From positions 1,550,001-1,614,000 of the forward strand of contig NZ_CP045920.1 in NCBI RefSeq assembly GCF_009660225.1: a DNA stretch of 64,000 nt, given 5' to 3'. Under the pieces are notes generated by a model that saw only the letters and a program-made list of their open reading frames with translations, did no database searches and was not told where the DNA came from. The position numbers and the translations under genes were made by a program. Origin of the DNA: Pseudactinotalea sp. HY158. GTDB lineage: Bacteria; Actinomycetota; Actinomycetes; Actinomycetales; Beutenbergiaceae. Below are positions 44,643 to 53,274 of this stretch, one piece after another (within the stretch, counting starts at the first letter, position 1; each line of letters opens with the position of its first letter).

Positions 44643-44648
44643 AGTATG
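44643..44648 (-). promoter_or_regulatory. Likely -10 of the disrupted NTPase gene
   Basis: On the minus strand CATACT is followed by GGCAGC and then ATG 44636. The IS inserted 102 bases downstream of this start separates the promoter from most of the coding sequence. Confidence 0.5.
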
Positions 44649-44701
44649 GCGTGGCCTTCCGACGCGTCGAGCAGGTGAAGCGTGCGTTGGCATCGCCGCG
44701 G

Positions 44702-45372
44702 TCAGAGTACCGAACGACGCCAGGGGGCATCGGGATCGGCGAGGGTCTCAAGCATGCGCTGGCACCAGACCTGTGCTGCGCCAACCACGAGGTGGGCGTG
44801 CTGCGGACGCATCCACCTCGGCACCTCCTCAGCTCCGTGGTCGATGTCAACGTTGTTCCTGAGCTCGGTCACGCTCTGGGCGAGAGCTACCAAGGACTGC
44901 AGAGCCTGGCGGAGCGGGCGGTCCTCGTCGCTGGCCGGCTTGGGTGCGAGACCGAGCGACTCCTGGGCGGCGTTGACCAGGGCGGGCACCGTCACCTTGC
45001 GGGCGTAGGCCTGCCCGCGGGCGGTGAGCACGCATGTGGGGGTGGACTCCATCAGGGCCGTGGCTGTGCTGACGGCGCGCCCGTGGGTCCGTGTCGACGC
45101 TGTCGCCGAGCCTGTGCAGGTGGTCCTGGATGGGTTGCGGGTCGGGGAAGGCGGAGCGCGTGCTCGGTCAGCCGACTCCCGGCTCTGCCAGTGCGTACGG
45201 TGCCGGTTGGCTCGTCGAGGTCGAAGCCGTTCTCGCGCAGTATCCTGTCCCACTTGTCGCGCAGGGCATCGTCGCTGCCCCAGCCGATGAATGCGTCCTG
45301 GACCATCCTCTTCAGCGCATCGCTGAACACGTCGGTCAGCCGCTGCGCGTCAGCGGGGACGCTCAGCGTCAC
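44702..45372 (-). pseudogene. Abortive-infection-like protein with C-terminal Abi_C-type domain, frameshifted
   Basis: Three frames join into one protein of about 220 residues: from GTG 45372 VTLSVPADAQRLTDVFSDAL and WDRILRENGFDLDEPTGTVR, then (after a shift near 45165) FPDPQPIQDHLHRLGDSVDT, then (after a shift near 45075) AVSTATALMEST and the C-terminal domain. The latter has TELRNNVDIDHG and QHAHLVVGAAQVWCQRMLET, matching the abortive infection C-terminal family pattern of RN-x-x-x-GHG followed by an Ala-rich helix. It lies directly downstream of the toxin gene. Whether the two shifts are real decay or sequencing errors is open. Confidence 0.65.
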
Positions 45373-45398
45373 ACGCGGGGTGAAGGTTCCTATTCCGG

Positions 45399-45740
45399 CT
45401 ACTTGGTCTCGTGGGGGTGCGCGGTGTGCACCTGTTCCAGGTAGACGGTGCCGCCGTCGACGTAGAACCACACCCGCGCAGTGCCCTTCAGCGTGGGCTT
45501 GTGCTGCCAGCGTTGAAAGGTCCGACCGTCCCGGGTGATCGCGCCCAGCGACCCCTCGAGCGGATAGTTGGTCGGGGTCGTCATCAGCGGCGTGCGGGTA
45601 AGGAAGTCCCAGGTCTCGCTCATGGGGTTCCTGATCGTGGCTACGAGGTCGCGCCAACCCTTCTCGGACTGCTTGGTGGCGCACTTCAGCACGTACTCCG
45701 ACTTCTTCGCCGGTCGTGGGACCATGGTCTCCCTGGGCAT
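45399..45740 (-). CDS. RelE/ParE-like toxin of a type II toxin-antitoxin pair
   Basis: A 113-residue basic protein with a compact C-terminal core, GSLGAITRDGRTFQRWQHKP, then ARVWFYVDGGTVYLEQVHTA and a terminal HPHETK, consistent with the RelE-like fold in which the final strand and basic residues act on mRNA. Immediately upstream is a Phd/YefM-like antitoxin gene (two bases between stop and start), the classical order. ATG 45740 is used; ATG 45725 is an alternative with AGGGAG only three bases before it. The exact toxin family and target are not certain. Confidence 0.7.
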   Translation of the reverse strand: MPRETMVPRPAKKSEYVLKCATKQSEKGWRDLVATIRNPMSETWDFLTRTPLMTTPTNYPLEGSLGAITRDGRTFQRWQHKPTLKGTARVWFYVDGGTVYLEQVHTAHPHETK

Positions 45741-45742
45741 GC

Positions 45743-46228
45743 TCAGGGGCGCTCGACGACCGTGCCGTCGACGGCGTCATGGTCCTCGTCGACCCACTCG
45801 ACCGACTGTGAGCCCAGGCCCGCGGCGATCGCCGTGGCCGTCTCGCGCCAGCTCGTGAGCTTGGCGATGGCCAGATGTGGCTGATGTGTCGAGAAGGACG
45901 CCCGGGCGGCGTCGATGAGGTCACGGGCACACTGTTCCCGGTCCCGGGTGCTGAGCGCGTACATCCACGGGTATCGGCCGGCCATACGTTCGACCAGGGG
46001 GCCGTCCTCGAGCGTCACCGAGATGAGCGCGGCGGCGATGTGCAGGAGTTCGGTGCGGGCGTCGGCCTCGCGCTGGGACATCAGTACCAGGGACTCGCCG
46101 TCGCGGCGGGTCACCGTGACAGGGTGGTTCTCAGCCTCGGCGAAGACCTCCGCCGAGTGCTTGCTCAGGTCCGAGGATCGCCGGGTGGCTACGGGGGAGT
46201 CGGTCGCGGTCGCCATACCGTTCATCAT
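45743..46228 (-). CDS. Phd/YefM-family antitoxin with long C-terminal extension
   Basis: A 161-residue protein. Residues 12-55 (ATRRSSDLSKHSAEVFAEAE, then VTVTRRDGESLVLMSQREAD) form the Phd/YefM DNA-binding fold. The C-terminal 100 residues are longer than in typical Phd antitoxins and probably wrap the toxin. ATG 46228 lies six bases after TACGTT. The upstream sequence contains a direct repeat TTCCGAATA (twice, 11 bases apart), a possible binding site for autorepression. Confidence 0.75.
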   Translation of the reverse strand: MMNGMATATDSPVATRRSSDLSKHSAEVFAEAENHPVTVTRRDGESLVLMSQREADARTELLHIAAALISVTLEDGPLVERMAGRYPWMYALSTRDREQCARDLIDAARASFSTHQPHLAIAKLTSWRETATAIAAGLGSQSVEWVDEDHDAVDGTVVERP

Positions 46229-46698
46229 ATTCGGAACGTATTCGGAAGTCCAGGTTTGTTGGTCTCTGCGACACCTGGATCAATGCCCGCGGAGCCACAT
46301 TCGGGTCCGCAGATGCGCGGCGTGCACACGGACGACGCCCACGCCTCGGCGTCGATGAGCCCGCAGTGCACCTGGAGATCACCTGGGACTGTTGTGCGTG
46401 GACGTGACCGACTGGTGGCCCTGTGTTTGTTGTCGTCGGAGCGCCAGTCGGAGACTGGACGCAGCCCGTTGACCCGCCCGGCGGCGTGCCTCGATGTGGT
46501 GGGGACACGGACAGAGCCGTCGTCCGCAGGATTGCGCTCACGGCGCGGTGACGCTCGCCGCAGACGGCACGGCGTGTACTTCGAATGCGGCGACTCGGTG
46601 CCCTACGCGGGGCACCCACAACCTCGGCCCCGCACACGATCACACCGTCGAAGATCAGAACGGGATCGTCAACGAGTCCATGCCGTCCTTCGCCCGGG
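46229..46698. other. Gene-free segment at the right edge of the island
   Basis: 470 bases between the antitoxin promoter and the fadB-like stop. Short frames are present on both strands but none has a start signal or recognisable domain. It may be debris from lost genes or an older insertion. No tRNA, attachment repeat or terminal repeat was found. Confidence 0.5.
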
Positions 46699-48756
46699 CT
46701 ACCCGGCGGTGCGCTCCAGGTACGGGATGATCCCGCCGAGGTGGAAGGGCCAGCCGGCGCCCAGGATCATCGCCAGGTCGATGTCGTCGCCGTCGCCGGC
46801 GACGACATCGGCGAGCATGAGACCGACCTCCTCGGCCAGGGCGTCACGCACCCGCCGCAGCAGCTCGGCCGGAGCCTGGCCGGTGCCGGCCCGCGAGCCG
46901 AAGAAGCGGGCGATCTCGGGATCGACTGGGCTCGTCGCGCTCGGGCGCCCCTCGAACCGCACGAACGGTGCTCCCTCGGCGACCATCCGCGCCAGCCCCG
47001 GGCTCGCCGGGAACCGGGGCCCGAGGTCCGCGTGGAGCGTCTCGAGCACGTGCATCGCCACCGCCGGCCCGACGAGCTGGAGCAGCTGGAACGGCCCCAT
47101 GGGCAGCCCGAGCGGCCGCAGCGCGGCGTCGGCGTCCGCGACGCTCGTGCCCTCCTCGAGCGAGCCGAGCACCTCCCCGAGGAGCCGCACGAGCAGCCTG
47201 TTGACGACGAAGCCCGGCCTGTCCGCGACCGCCACCGCGGTCTTACGGCAGCCGCGGGCGACCGCGAAGGCCGTGGCGTAGGCGGCGTCGTCCGTGCTCG
47301 GGGTGCGGACCACCTCGACGAGCGGCATCTGGGCCACAGGGTTGAAGAAGTGGAGTCCGACCACGCGTTCGGGATGCGCGAGCTGCCCGGACATCGCCGA
47401 GACCGACAGGGCGGAGGTGTTCGTGGCGAGCACCGCCGTCGGATCGAGGAACGGCTCGATCTCGGCGAAGACCGCCTTCTTCACCTCGAGCTCCTCGAAC
47501 ACGGCCTCGATCACGAGGTCCGCGCCGGCGAGGTCGGCCGGGTCGGTCGTGCCGGAGACGAGGGAGGTGATCCGGCGCCCCTGCGCCTCGCTCAGCCGGC
47601 CCTTGTCCACGAGGGCGCGCACCTCCGCGGCGACGTAGCCCACTCCCCGGGCGGCGCGGTCGGCGTCGAGATCGCGCATGACCACCGGAACCTGCAGGCG
47701 CCGGGCGAACAGGAGCGCGAGCTGGCTCGCCATGAGCCCCGCGCCGATGACCCCGACCCGGCGCACGGGCCGGGCGAGCTCCGCCGGCGGGGCACCGAGC
47801 GGGGAGCGGGCCCGGCGCGTGGTCAGGTCGAACGCGTGCATCGAGGCCGCGAACTCGGGCGAGGTGAGCAGATCGGTCAGGGCCTCCTCCTCGGCGGCGT
47901 AGGAGGCCTCACGATCTCCCCGCGAGGCGAGCGCGAGGAGGTCGACGGCCCGCGTCGCGGCCGGGGAGGCGCCCGCCAGGCGGGCGCGCACCTGCTCGCC
48001 CGCGGCGCGCACGGCCTCCGCCCAGCCCGCCCCGATGGGGTCGGTGGACTCGGTGGGCTCAGTGTGGTCGGTGCGGGTCACAGTCTCCTCCCCGCGGAGC
48101 ACCGCCGCGGTCCACCGGATCGACTCGACGAGGAAGTCGGCCGGTTCGAGGCAGCGGTCCATGATCCCCATGTCCGTGGCCCGGGCCGCGGTGAGCCGGC
48201 GGTTCTGCCGGAGTGGATTGGTCAGGATCACCTCGATCGCGGTCTCGATGCCCACGAGCCGGGGAAGCAGGTAGGTCCCGCCCCAGCCCGGCACGAGGCC
48301 GAGGGAGACCTCCGGCAGGCCGATGTCGCGCACCTGGGACGACACGGTGCGGTACCGGCACGAGAGCGCGAGCTCGAGGCCCCCGCCGAGTGCCACCCCG
48401 GAGACGTAGGCGAAGCTCGGCACCGGCAGTTCGAGCAGGATCCGGTAGGCGTCGTGCCCGGCGCGGGCGATCGCCGCGGCCGACTCCCGGCTCCCCGCCA
48501 GGGCAGCGGCCTGGTGCAGATCCGCGCCCGCAGCGAAATGGAACGGCTTGCCGGTGATCGCCACGGCGACGATCTCGCCGGACTCGGCGCGGTCGCGCAC
48601 CCGCTCGAGCGCCGCGGTGAGCTCGGCGATCCCGAGCGGGCCGAACGTGTTCGGCACCCGCGGCCCCTCCCCGTTGTCCAGGGTGAGGAGGGCCAGGGTG
48701 CCGACACCCGCGAGGGGGACGTCCCGGAGCAGCGCCCGGGTCACTCGTTCGGTCAT
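46699..48756 (-). CDS. fadB: Fatty-acid oxidation multifunctional protein: enoyl-CoA hydratase/3-hydroxyacyl-CoA dehydrogenase
   Basis: The 685-residue protein hydrates enoyl-CoA and oxidises the 3-hydroxyacyl-CoA. The N-terminal crotonase domain has the oxyanion-hole segments ITGKPFHFAAGADL and SGVALGGGLELALSCRYR, with the acidic pair in LGLVPGWGGTYLLPRLVG. The NAD-binding domain begins VRRVGVIGAGLMASQLALLF, and the dehydrogenase domain has HFFNPVAQMPLVEVV and DRPGFVVNRLLVRLL. A variable Thr/Glu linker (HTEPTESTDP) lies between the two parts. ATG 48756 overlaps the thiolase stop by four bases, giving a fadA-fadB operon transcribed leftward. Confidence 0.92.
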   Translation of the reverse strand: MTERVTRALLRDVPLAGVGTLALLTLDNGEGPRVPNTFGPLGIAELTAALERVRDRAESGEIVAVAITGKPFHFAAGADLHQAAALAGSRESAAAIARAGHDAYRILLELPVPSFAYVSGVALGGGLELALSCRYRTVSSQVRDIGLPEVSLGLVPGWGGTYLLPRLVGIETAIEVILTNPLRQNRRLTAARATDMGIMDRCLEPADFLVESIRWTAAVLRGEETVTRTDHTEPTESTDPIGAGWAEAVRAAGEQVRARLAGASPAATRAVDLLALASRGDREASYAAEEEALTDLLTSPEFAASMHAFDLTTRRARSPLGAPPAELARPVRRVGVIGAGLMASQLALLFARRLQVPVVMRDLDADRAARGVGYVAAEVRALVDKGRLSEAQGRRITSLVSGTTDPADLAGADLVIEAVFEELEVKKAVFAEIEPFLDPTAVLATNTSALSVSAMSGQLAHPERVVGLHFFNPVAQMPLVEVVRTPSTDDAAYATAFAVARGCRKTAVAVADRPGFVVNRLLVRLLGEVLGSLEEGTSVADADAALRPLGLPMGPFQLLQLVGPAVAMHVLETLHADLGPRFPASPGLARMVAEGAPFVRFEGRPSATSPVDPEIARFFGSRAGTGQAPAELLRRVRDALAEEVGLMLADVVAGDGDDIDLAMILGAGWPFHLGGIIPYLERTAG

Positions 48757-49955
48757 GACGCCCGCTCCTGTCCGTAGTGGGGGTTCTCCCAGACGACGGC
48801 GCCGCCCTGCCCGAGCCCGACACACATCGTGGTCATCCCGTAGCGCACGTCCGGGCGGTGGGAGAACTGCCGGGCGAGCTGGCTCATGAGCCGCACCCCG
48901 GAGGCGGCCAGGGGGTGCCCCACGGCGATGGCACCGCCGTAGGGATTGACCCGCGGGTCGTCGTCCGCCAGCCCGAAGGCGTCGAGGAACGCGAGCACCT
49001 GGACGGCGAACGCCTCGTTGATCTCGATGAGGCCGACGTCGTCGATGCCCAGGCCGGCGAGCGCGAGCGCCCGCGTGGCGGCGGGCACCGGGCCGAGCCC
49101 CATGAGCTCGGGCGGAACGCCGGCGTAGGCGAAGGAGACGAGCCGCATCCGCGGGGTCAGCCCCCATTCCTCGGCCCGTTCGGCGGCGACGAGCAACGCG
49201 GCGGTCGCGCCGTCGGTCAGCGGGGAGGAGGTCGCCGCGGTGACCCGCCCGCCGGCCCGGAACGGGGTGGGAAGATCCGCCATGCCCGCCACGGTCGTGC
49301 CGGGGCGGGGCGGCTCGTCCGCGGTGGCCACGCCCCAGCCGCGCTCCGGGTCGGGTGCGGCGATCGGAACGAGGTCGCCGCCGATGTTCCCCTCCGCGAG
49401 CGCCCGGGCATAGCGGTGCTGGCTCGCCGCGGCGTAGGCGTCCGCGCGCTCCCGGGTGAGCGCCGGGTAGGTGTCGTGGACATTCTCGGCGGTCGCGCCC
49501 ATGTCGAGGGCGTCGGGCGCGAGGATCCGTTCGGTCAGGAAGCGGGGATTCGGCTCGATCCCGGAGCCGAGGGGGTGGTGGCCCATGTGCTCGACGCCGC
49601 CGGCGATCGCGGCGTCGATCGAGCCGACCGCGATGCTGCTCGCGGTCGAGGTCGCGGCCGTCATCGCCCCGGCGCACATCCGGTCGATCGCGTAGCCGGG
49701 TATGCCGGAGCCGAGGCCGCTGAGCAGGGCCACCGTGCGGCCCAGGGTCGGGGCTTGGTCGCCGGCCTGGGTGGTGGCGGCGATCGCGACCTCGCCGAGG
49801 GCGTCCCGCGGCAGCGACGGGTGGCGCCGCAACAGGTCACGCACGACGGCGACGATCAGGTCGTCGGCGCGCAGGTGGGCGAAGAGGCCGTCCGGGCGGG
49901 CACGCCCGAACGGGGAGCGGACCGCATCGACGAGTACGACGTCGCGACCGAGCAT
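48753..49955 (-). CDS. fadA: Acetyl-CoA acyltransferase (thiolase)
   Basis: The thiolase cleaves 3-ketoacyl-CoA in the last step of beta-oxidation. In the 400-residue protein the nucleophilic Cys94 is in DRMCAGAMTA, and GGAIAVGHPLAASG and TTMCVGLGQG hold the catalytic His and second Cys. ATG 49955 is chosen because GGAGG lies five bases upstream; an ATG four codons earlier would overlap it. The gene is the first of the fadA-fadB operon. Confidence 0.93.
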   Translation of the reverse strand: MLGRDVVLVDAVRSPFGRARPDGLFAHLRADDLIVAVVRDLLRRHPSLPRDALGEVAIAATTQAGDQAPTLGRTVALLSGLGSGIPGYAIDRMCAGAMTAATSTASSIAVGSIDAAIAGGVEHMGHHPLGSGIEPNPRFLTERILAPDALDMGATAENVHDTYPALTRERADAYAAASQHRYARALAEGNIGGDLVPIAAPDPERGWGVATADEPPRPGTTVAGMADLPTPFRAGGRVTAATSSPLTDGATAALLVAAERAEEWGLTPRMRLVSFAYAGVPPELMGLGPVPAATRALALAGLGIDDVGLIEINEAFAVQVLAFLDAFGLADDDPRVNPYGGAIAVGHPLAASGVRLMSQLARQFSHRPDVRYGMTTMCVGLGQGGAVVWENPHYGQERAS

Positions 49956-50065
49956 GAGCGCCTCCATTCCCCCCGAGGGGATTGCGAAACCGGCGGTACT
50001 GGCTATTCGCCAGCCTACCGGACGTGAGGCGCCTCACAATGGGGCCCGGCCGACCCGGTGAGACC

Positions 50066-51375
50066 TCAGGTGCTCGGCGCCGGAACCACCTCGAGCACGT
50101 GTTCGGGTCGGGTGACGGCGTCCGTCAGCGGCTCGGCGAGCTGATCGAGCTGCCACGGGCGGGCACCGAGCAGCGCGAGCTGGGCGCGCACGGTGGCCGC
50201 GGTCGGCTCCGCGGGGGGCGCCCAGGCGAGCCGGCGCTGATAGTCCGGGGTGAGGAGGTTCTCCTGCGGGAGGTCGAGATCGGCGGCGGTGGAGCGCACG
50301 ATGCGCTTGACGGCCTCGAGGCGCACGGCGGAGTCGGGATGGTGTTCCTTCCAGCCGCGCGGATTGGGCAGGTGATCGGGATCCTCGAGCCGGCGCGAGG
50401 GCAGGTCCGCCTCCGGCAGCGCGAGCGCGTGATCGAGCGTGCGCTGCCACAGCCGCAGCCGCCGGGCGGCGCCCCGGCCGCGGAACTCGCGCAGCGAGTT
50501 CAGGTCGGCCCGGCCGAGGTGGCCGCGGCGACGATGGCCGCATCGGGCAGGATCCGGCCCGGAGAGATGTCCGCGGTCCGGGCCGCCTCGTCACGCGCCA
50601 GCCAGAGCTCGCGCACGACCCCCAGGCCGCGCCGATCGCGGATCCTGTGGCTGCCGCTCGTGCGCCGCCACGGGTCGATCCGCGGGGCCGGCGGCGCCGC
50701 GGTGCGCACCGCGTCGAACTCCTGGCGGGCCCAGTCGAGCTTTCCCGCGGCCACGAGCTGCTCCTCGAGCAGGTCGCGCAGCTCGACCAGCAACTCGACG
50801 TCGAGCGCGGCGTAGCGCAGCCACTCCTGCGGCAACGGTCGGGTGGACCAGTCCGCGGCGGAATGCTCCTTGGCGAGGGCCAGGTGCAGCTCCGCGGCCA
50901 CGAGCGGGCCGAGGCCCACGCGATCCTTGTTGAGGAGGCGGGCGGCGAGCTCGGTGTCGAAGATCGAATCGGGGCGGAGTCCCACCTCGGCCAGACTCGG
51001 CAGGTCCTGACTCGCCGCGTGGAAGACCCACTCGATCCCGGCGAGGGCGTCGGTCACCTCGGTGAGCTCTGGCAGGGCGCGCGGGTCGATGAGCACGGTG
51101 CCTGCACCGGCCCGGCGCAGTTGCACGAGGTAGGCCTGCTGCCCGTAGCGGAATCCCGATGCGCGCTCGGCGTCGACGGCGACGGGTCCGGTGCCGCCGG
51201 CGAGGGCCCCGGTGACCGTGCGCAGGGCGGCGTCCGTCGTGGTCACCTCGGGCACGCCGCCGGCCGGCTCGGTCAGCGGGGTGGTCTCGACCTCGGGGGC
51301 CGAGTCTGCCGATGGGGCCGAGTCGGCCGACTGGGCCGACTGGGTGGGGGAGGAGGAGGGTGTGCTGGAAGGCAC
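50066..51375 (-). pseudogene. rnd: Ribonuclease D, interrupted by one frameshift
   Basis: The DEDD-type 3'-5' exoribonuclease has exonuclease motifs VAVDAERASG (motif I), EWVFHAASQDLPSL (motif II) and EWLRYAALDVELL (motif III). The first frame continues into the HRDC region and stops prematurely at 50500 (AAATSAGPT). One base added in GGCCGGG near 50509 would restore SARADLNSLREFRGRG and run on to the natural end with VPAPST at 50066, about 436 residues. GTG 51375 is four bases after the DUF3000 stop. As both halves are well conserved, sequencing error is likely. Confidence 0.82.
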
Positions 51376-51378
51376 GGA

Positions 51379-51951
51379 TCACCGATTCCGATAGAGGGTG
51401 CTGACGTTGTACGGCGCGGGCGGCAGGCCTGCCGCCTGGCACGTGAGCAACGCCCAGGCGCGCAGGTGCGGCGCCAGATCGAGGGCTGTGGGCGTCCAGG
51501 ACGCCCGGATCTCGATGTCGACGGTACCCGATCGCAATTCGAGGCCGCCGAAGGTCTCGGAGAGGGCGCGGGTGACCGTGCCGGAGAGCGAGTGATACGG
51601 GGCGCCCTCGGCGGCGAGGGCGTCGGTCAGCCAGGTCCAGCCGACCTCCCCGAGCAGGGGATCGGACCCGAGCTCGGGCTCGAGCTGCGCCCGGGCCATG
51701 ACGATCACCCGGAACTCGCCGTTCCACGCCGGCTGCCCGTCGGGGTCGTAGAGCACGACGAATCGGCCGCCACCGAGGTGGTCGTCGGGGTCGCCGGTCG
51801 GATTGACCTCACCGGTGAGTGCGAGCGCGAACGGGGCGATGCGGGTCGGGGGCGGCACCTCCTCGAGCCGGAACTCGGGCCGTGGCCGATGCCCTCGAAG
51901 ACTCAGCAGCGCGGCCTCGAAATCGGCCGGCACACGACGTTCAGCGCTCAC
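51379..51951 (-). CDS. DUF3000 family protein
   Basis: A 190-residue protein of unknown function with the family core RFVVLYDPDGQPAWNGEFRV and WTWLTDALA. Its place immediately upstream of RNase D is conserved in actinobacteria. GTG 51951 is six bases after TAGGGT, a leaderless arrangement. It is divergent from the ATP-grasp gene. Confidence 0.85.
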   Translation of the reverse strand: MSAERRVPADFEAALLSLRGHRPRPEFRLEEVPPPTRIAPFALALTGEVNPTGDPDDHLGGGRFVVLYDPDGQPAWNGEFRVIVMARAQLEPELGSDPLLGEVGWTWLTDALAAEGAPYHSLSGTVTRALSETFGGLELRSGTVDIEIRASWTPTALDLAPHLRAWALLTCQAAGLPPAPYNVSTLYRNR

Positions 51952-52033
51952 CCGCCCACCCTACGAGTGCACCCCCGCCCCGCCGCGGAGGCCACGCCGG
52001 GGCGGGGCGACAATCCCATTAGGCTAACGAGTC

Positions 52034-53269
52034 ATGACAACGATCCGGCCGATCATCCTGGGCGGCGACCTCGGCGCCTACGCCACCGCCCGGGCATTCC
52101 ACGAGGCGCGCGGCGTGCGATCGGTCGTCCTCACCGGCGTGCGCACCGGCCCGGTCGCCGATTCGGCGATCGTCGACCTGCGGATCCTCGACGGTCTCGA
52201 GCACCCCGACGCGGCCGTGCGCGCGGTCCTCGACGTGGCCGCGGAGGCCCCCGGCACCCGTCCGATCGTGCTCGGGTCGGCGGACTGGTACGTCGAGCTG
52301 CTCGGCGCCCGGCGCGACGAGCTCGCCGCGGCGGGCGTCATCGTGCCCTATCCGGGGCCGGAGCTGCTCGCCCGCGCGACCGACAAGGCCGCGTTCTCGC
52401 GGCTGTGCGACGAGCTCGGCATCCCGCACCCGCGCACCGTCGTGCTCCGCGCCGACGAGCCGATCCCGTCCGACGTCCCGGCTCCCTGCGTGGTCAAGGC
52501 CGCCTCGAGTGCGGCGTTCCACGCCCTCGAGCTCGACGGGAAGAACAAGGTGGAGTTCCTCGCCGACCGAAACGAGCTCGGGGCCTATTTCGGGCGGGTC
52601 GCGGCCGCCGGCTACGGGGGCGAGTTCGTGGTGCAGGAGCACGTGCCCGGCGCCGACTCCGACATGGCCGCGGTGAACGCCTGCTACGGCCCGGACGGGC
52701 GCGGGCACCTCCTGCTGTTCGGGCAGGTGCTCCTCGAGGAGCACACCCCGAACGGGCGCGGCAACTCCGTGGCCCAGATCACCGGGGGCGGGGCGGCCCA
52801 CGCCCCGACCCTCGAGCACGCGCGGCGGCTGCTCTCCGCCCTCGGCTGGACCGGCTTCGCCAACCTCGACCTCAAGCGTGGACCGGACGGCACGTACTAC
52901 TTCCTCGAGCTCAATCCGCGGGTCGGCCGCTCCGGATACGCCGTGACCGCCGCCGGCTACAACGTGGCCGACTGGTACGTGCGCGCGTTCGCCGACGGCG
53001 AGCCCGCCCCGGCCGAGCCGGTCGAGGGCACGGCCGAGCACCTGTTCACGGTCGTGCCCCTCGCCCTACTGCGCCGGTACCTCCCCGAGCACCTGCGCGC
53101 GCGCGTGCGCAGGCTCCGGCGGGCGGGCGCCGTCACCAATCCCTACTACTACCGGGCCGAACACGGCGCCCGGCGGTGGCTCTACGTGGCCGGGGCGATG
53201 GTCAACCAGTTCCGCAAGTTCGCGGCGTATCACCCGACCGGGACGACCGGGACGAGTGAGCGCGGTTGA
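52034..53269 (+). CDS. ATP-grasp carboxylate-amine ligase
   Basis: The 411-residue enzyme should ligate a carboxylate to an amine with ATP. The N-terminal domain starts PIILGGDLGAYATARAFHE. The ATP-grasp core shows CVVKAASSAAFHALELDG (phosphate loop Lys), VVQEHVPGADSDM and the metal-binding GTYYFLELNPRVGRSGY. Similar proteins include D-aspartate ligases that build peptidoglycan cross-bridges, but specificity cannot be set from sequence. A basic C-terminal part (RRYLPEHLRARVRRLRRAG) may bind membrane or polymer. The start ATG follows TAGGCT by eight bases. The gene's stop overlaps the possible earliest zapE start. Confidence 0.75.
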   Translation: MTTIRPIILGGDLGAYATARAFHEARGVRSVVLTGVRTGPVADSAIVDLRILDGLEHPDAAVRAVLDVAAEAPGTRPIVLGSADWYVELLGARRDELAAAGVIVPYPGPELLARATDKAAFSRLCDELGIPHPRTVVLRADEPIPSDVPAPCVVKAASSAAFHALELDGKNKVEFLADRNELGAYFGRVAAAGYGGEFVVQEHVPGADSDMAAVNACYGPDGRGHLLLFGQVLLEEHTPNGRGNSVAQITGGGAAHAPTLEHARRLLSALGWTGFANLDLKRGPDGTYYFLELNPRVGRSGYAVTAAGYNVADWYVRAFADGEPAPAEPVEGTAEHLFTVVPLALLRRYLPEHLRARVRRLRRAGAVTNPYYYRAEHGARRWLYVAGAMVNQFRKFAAYHPTGTTGTSERG

Positions 53270-53274
53270 CCAGG

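Noticed and set aside
44423-45538. A plus-strand frame across the right IS end and the Abi-like gene
   Set aside because: It starts inside the IS and crosses the target duplication; the minus strand holds recognisable NTPase and Abi sequences. The translation has no family resemblance.
46131-46643. A minus-strand frame overlapping the antitoxin start
   Set aside because: It has no domain, and the antitoxin frame shows a clear Phd/YefM sequence and a -10 element.
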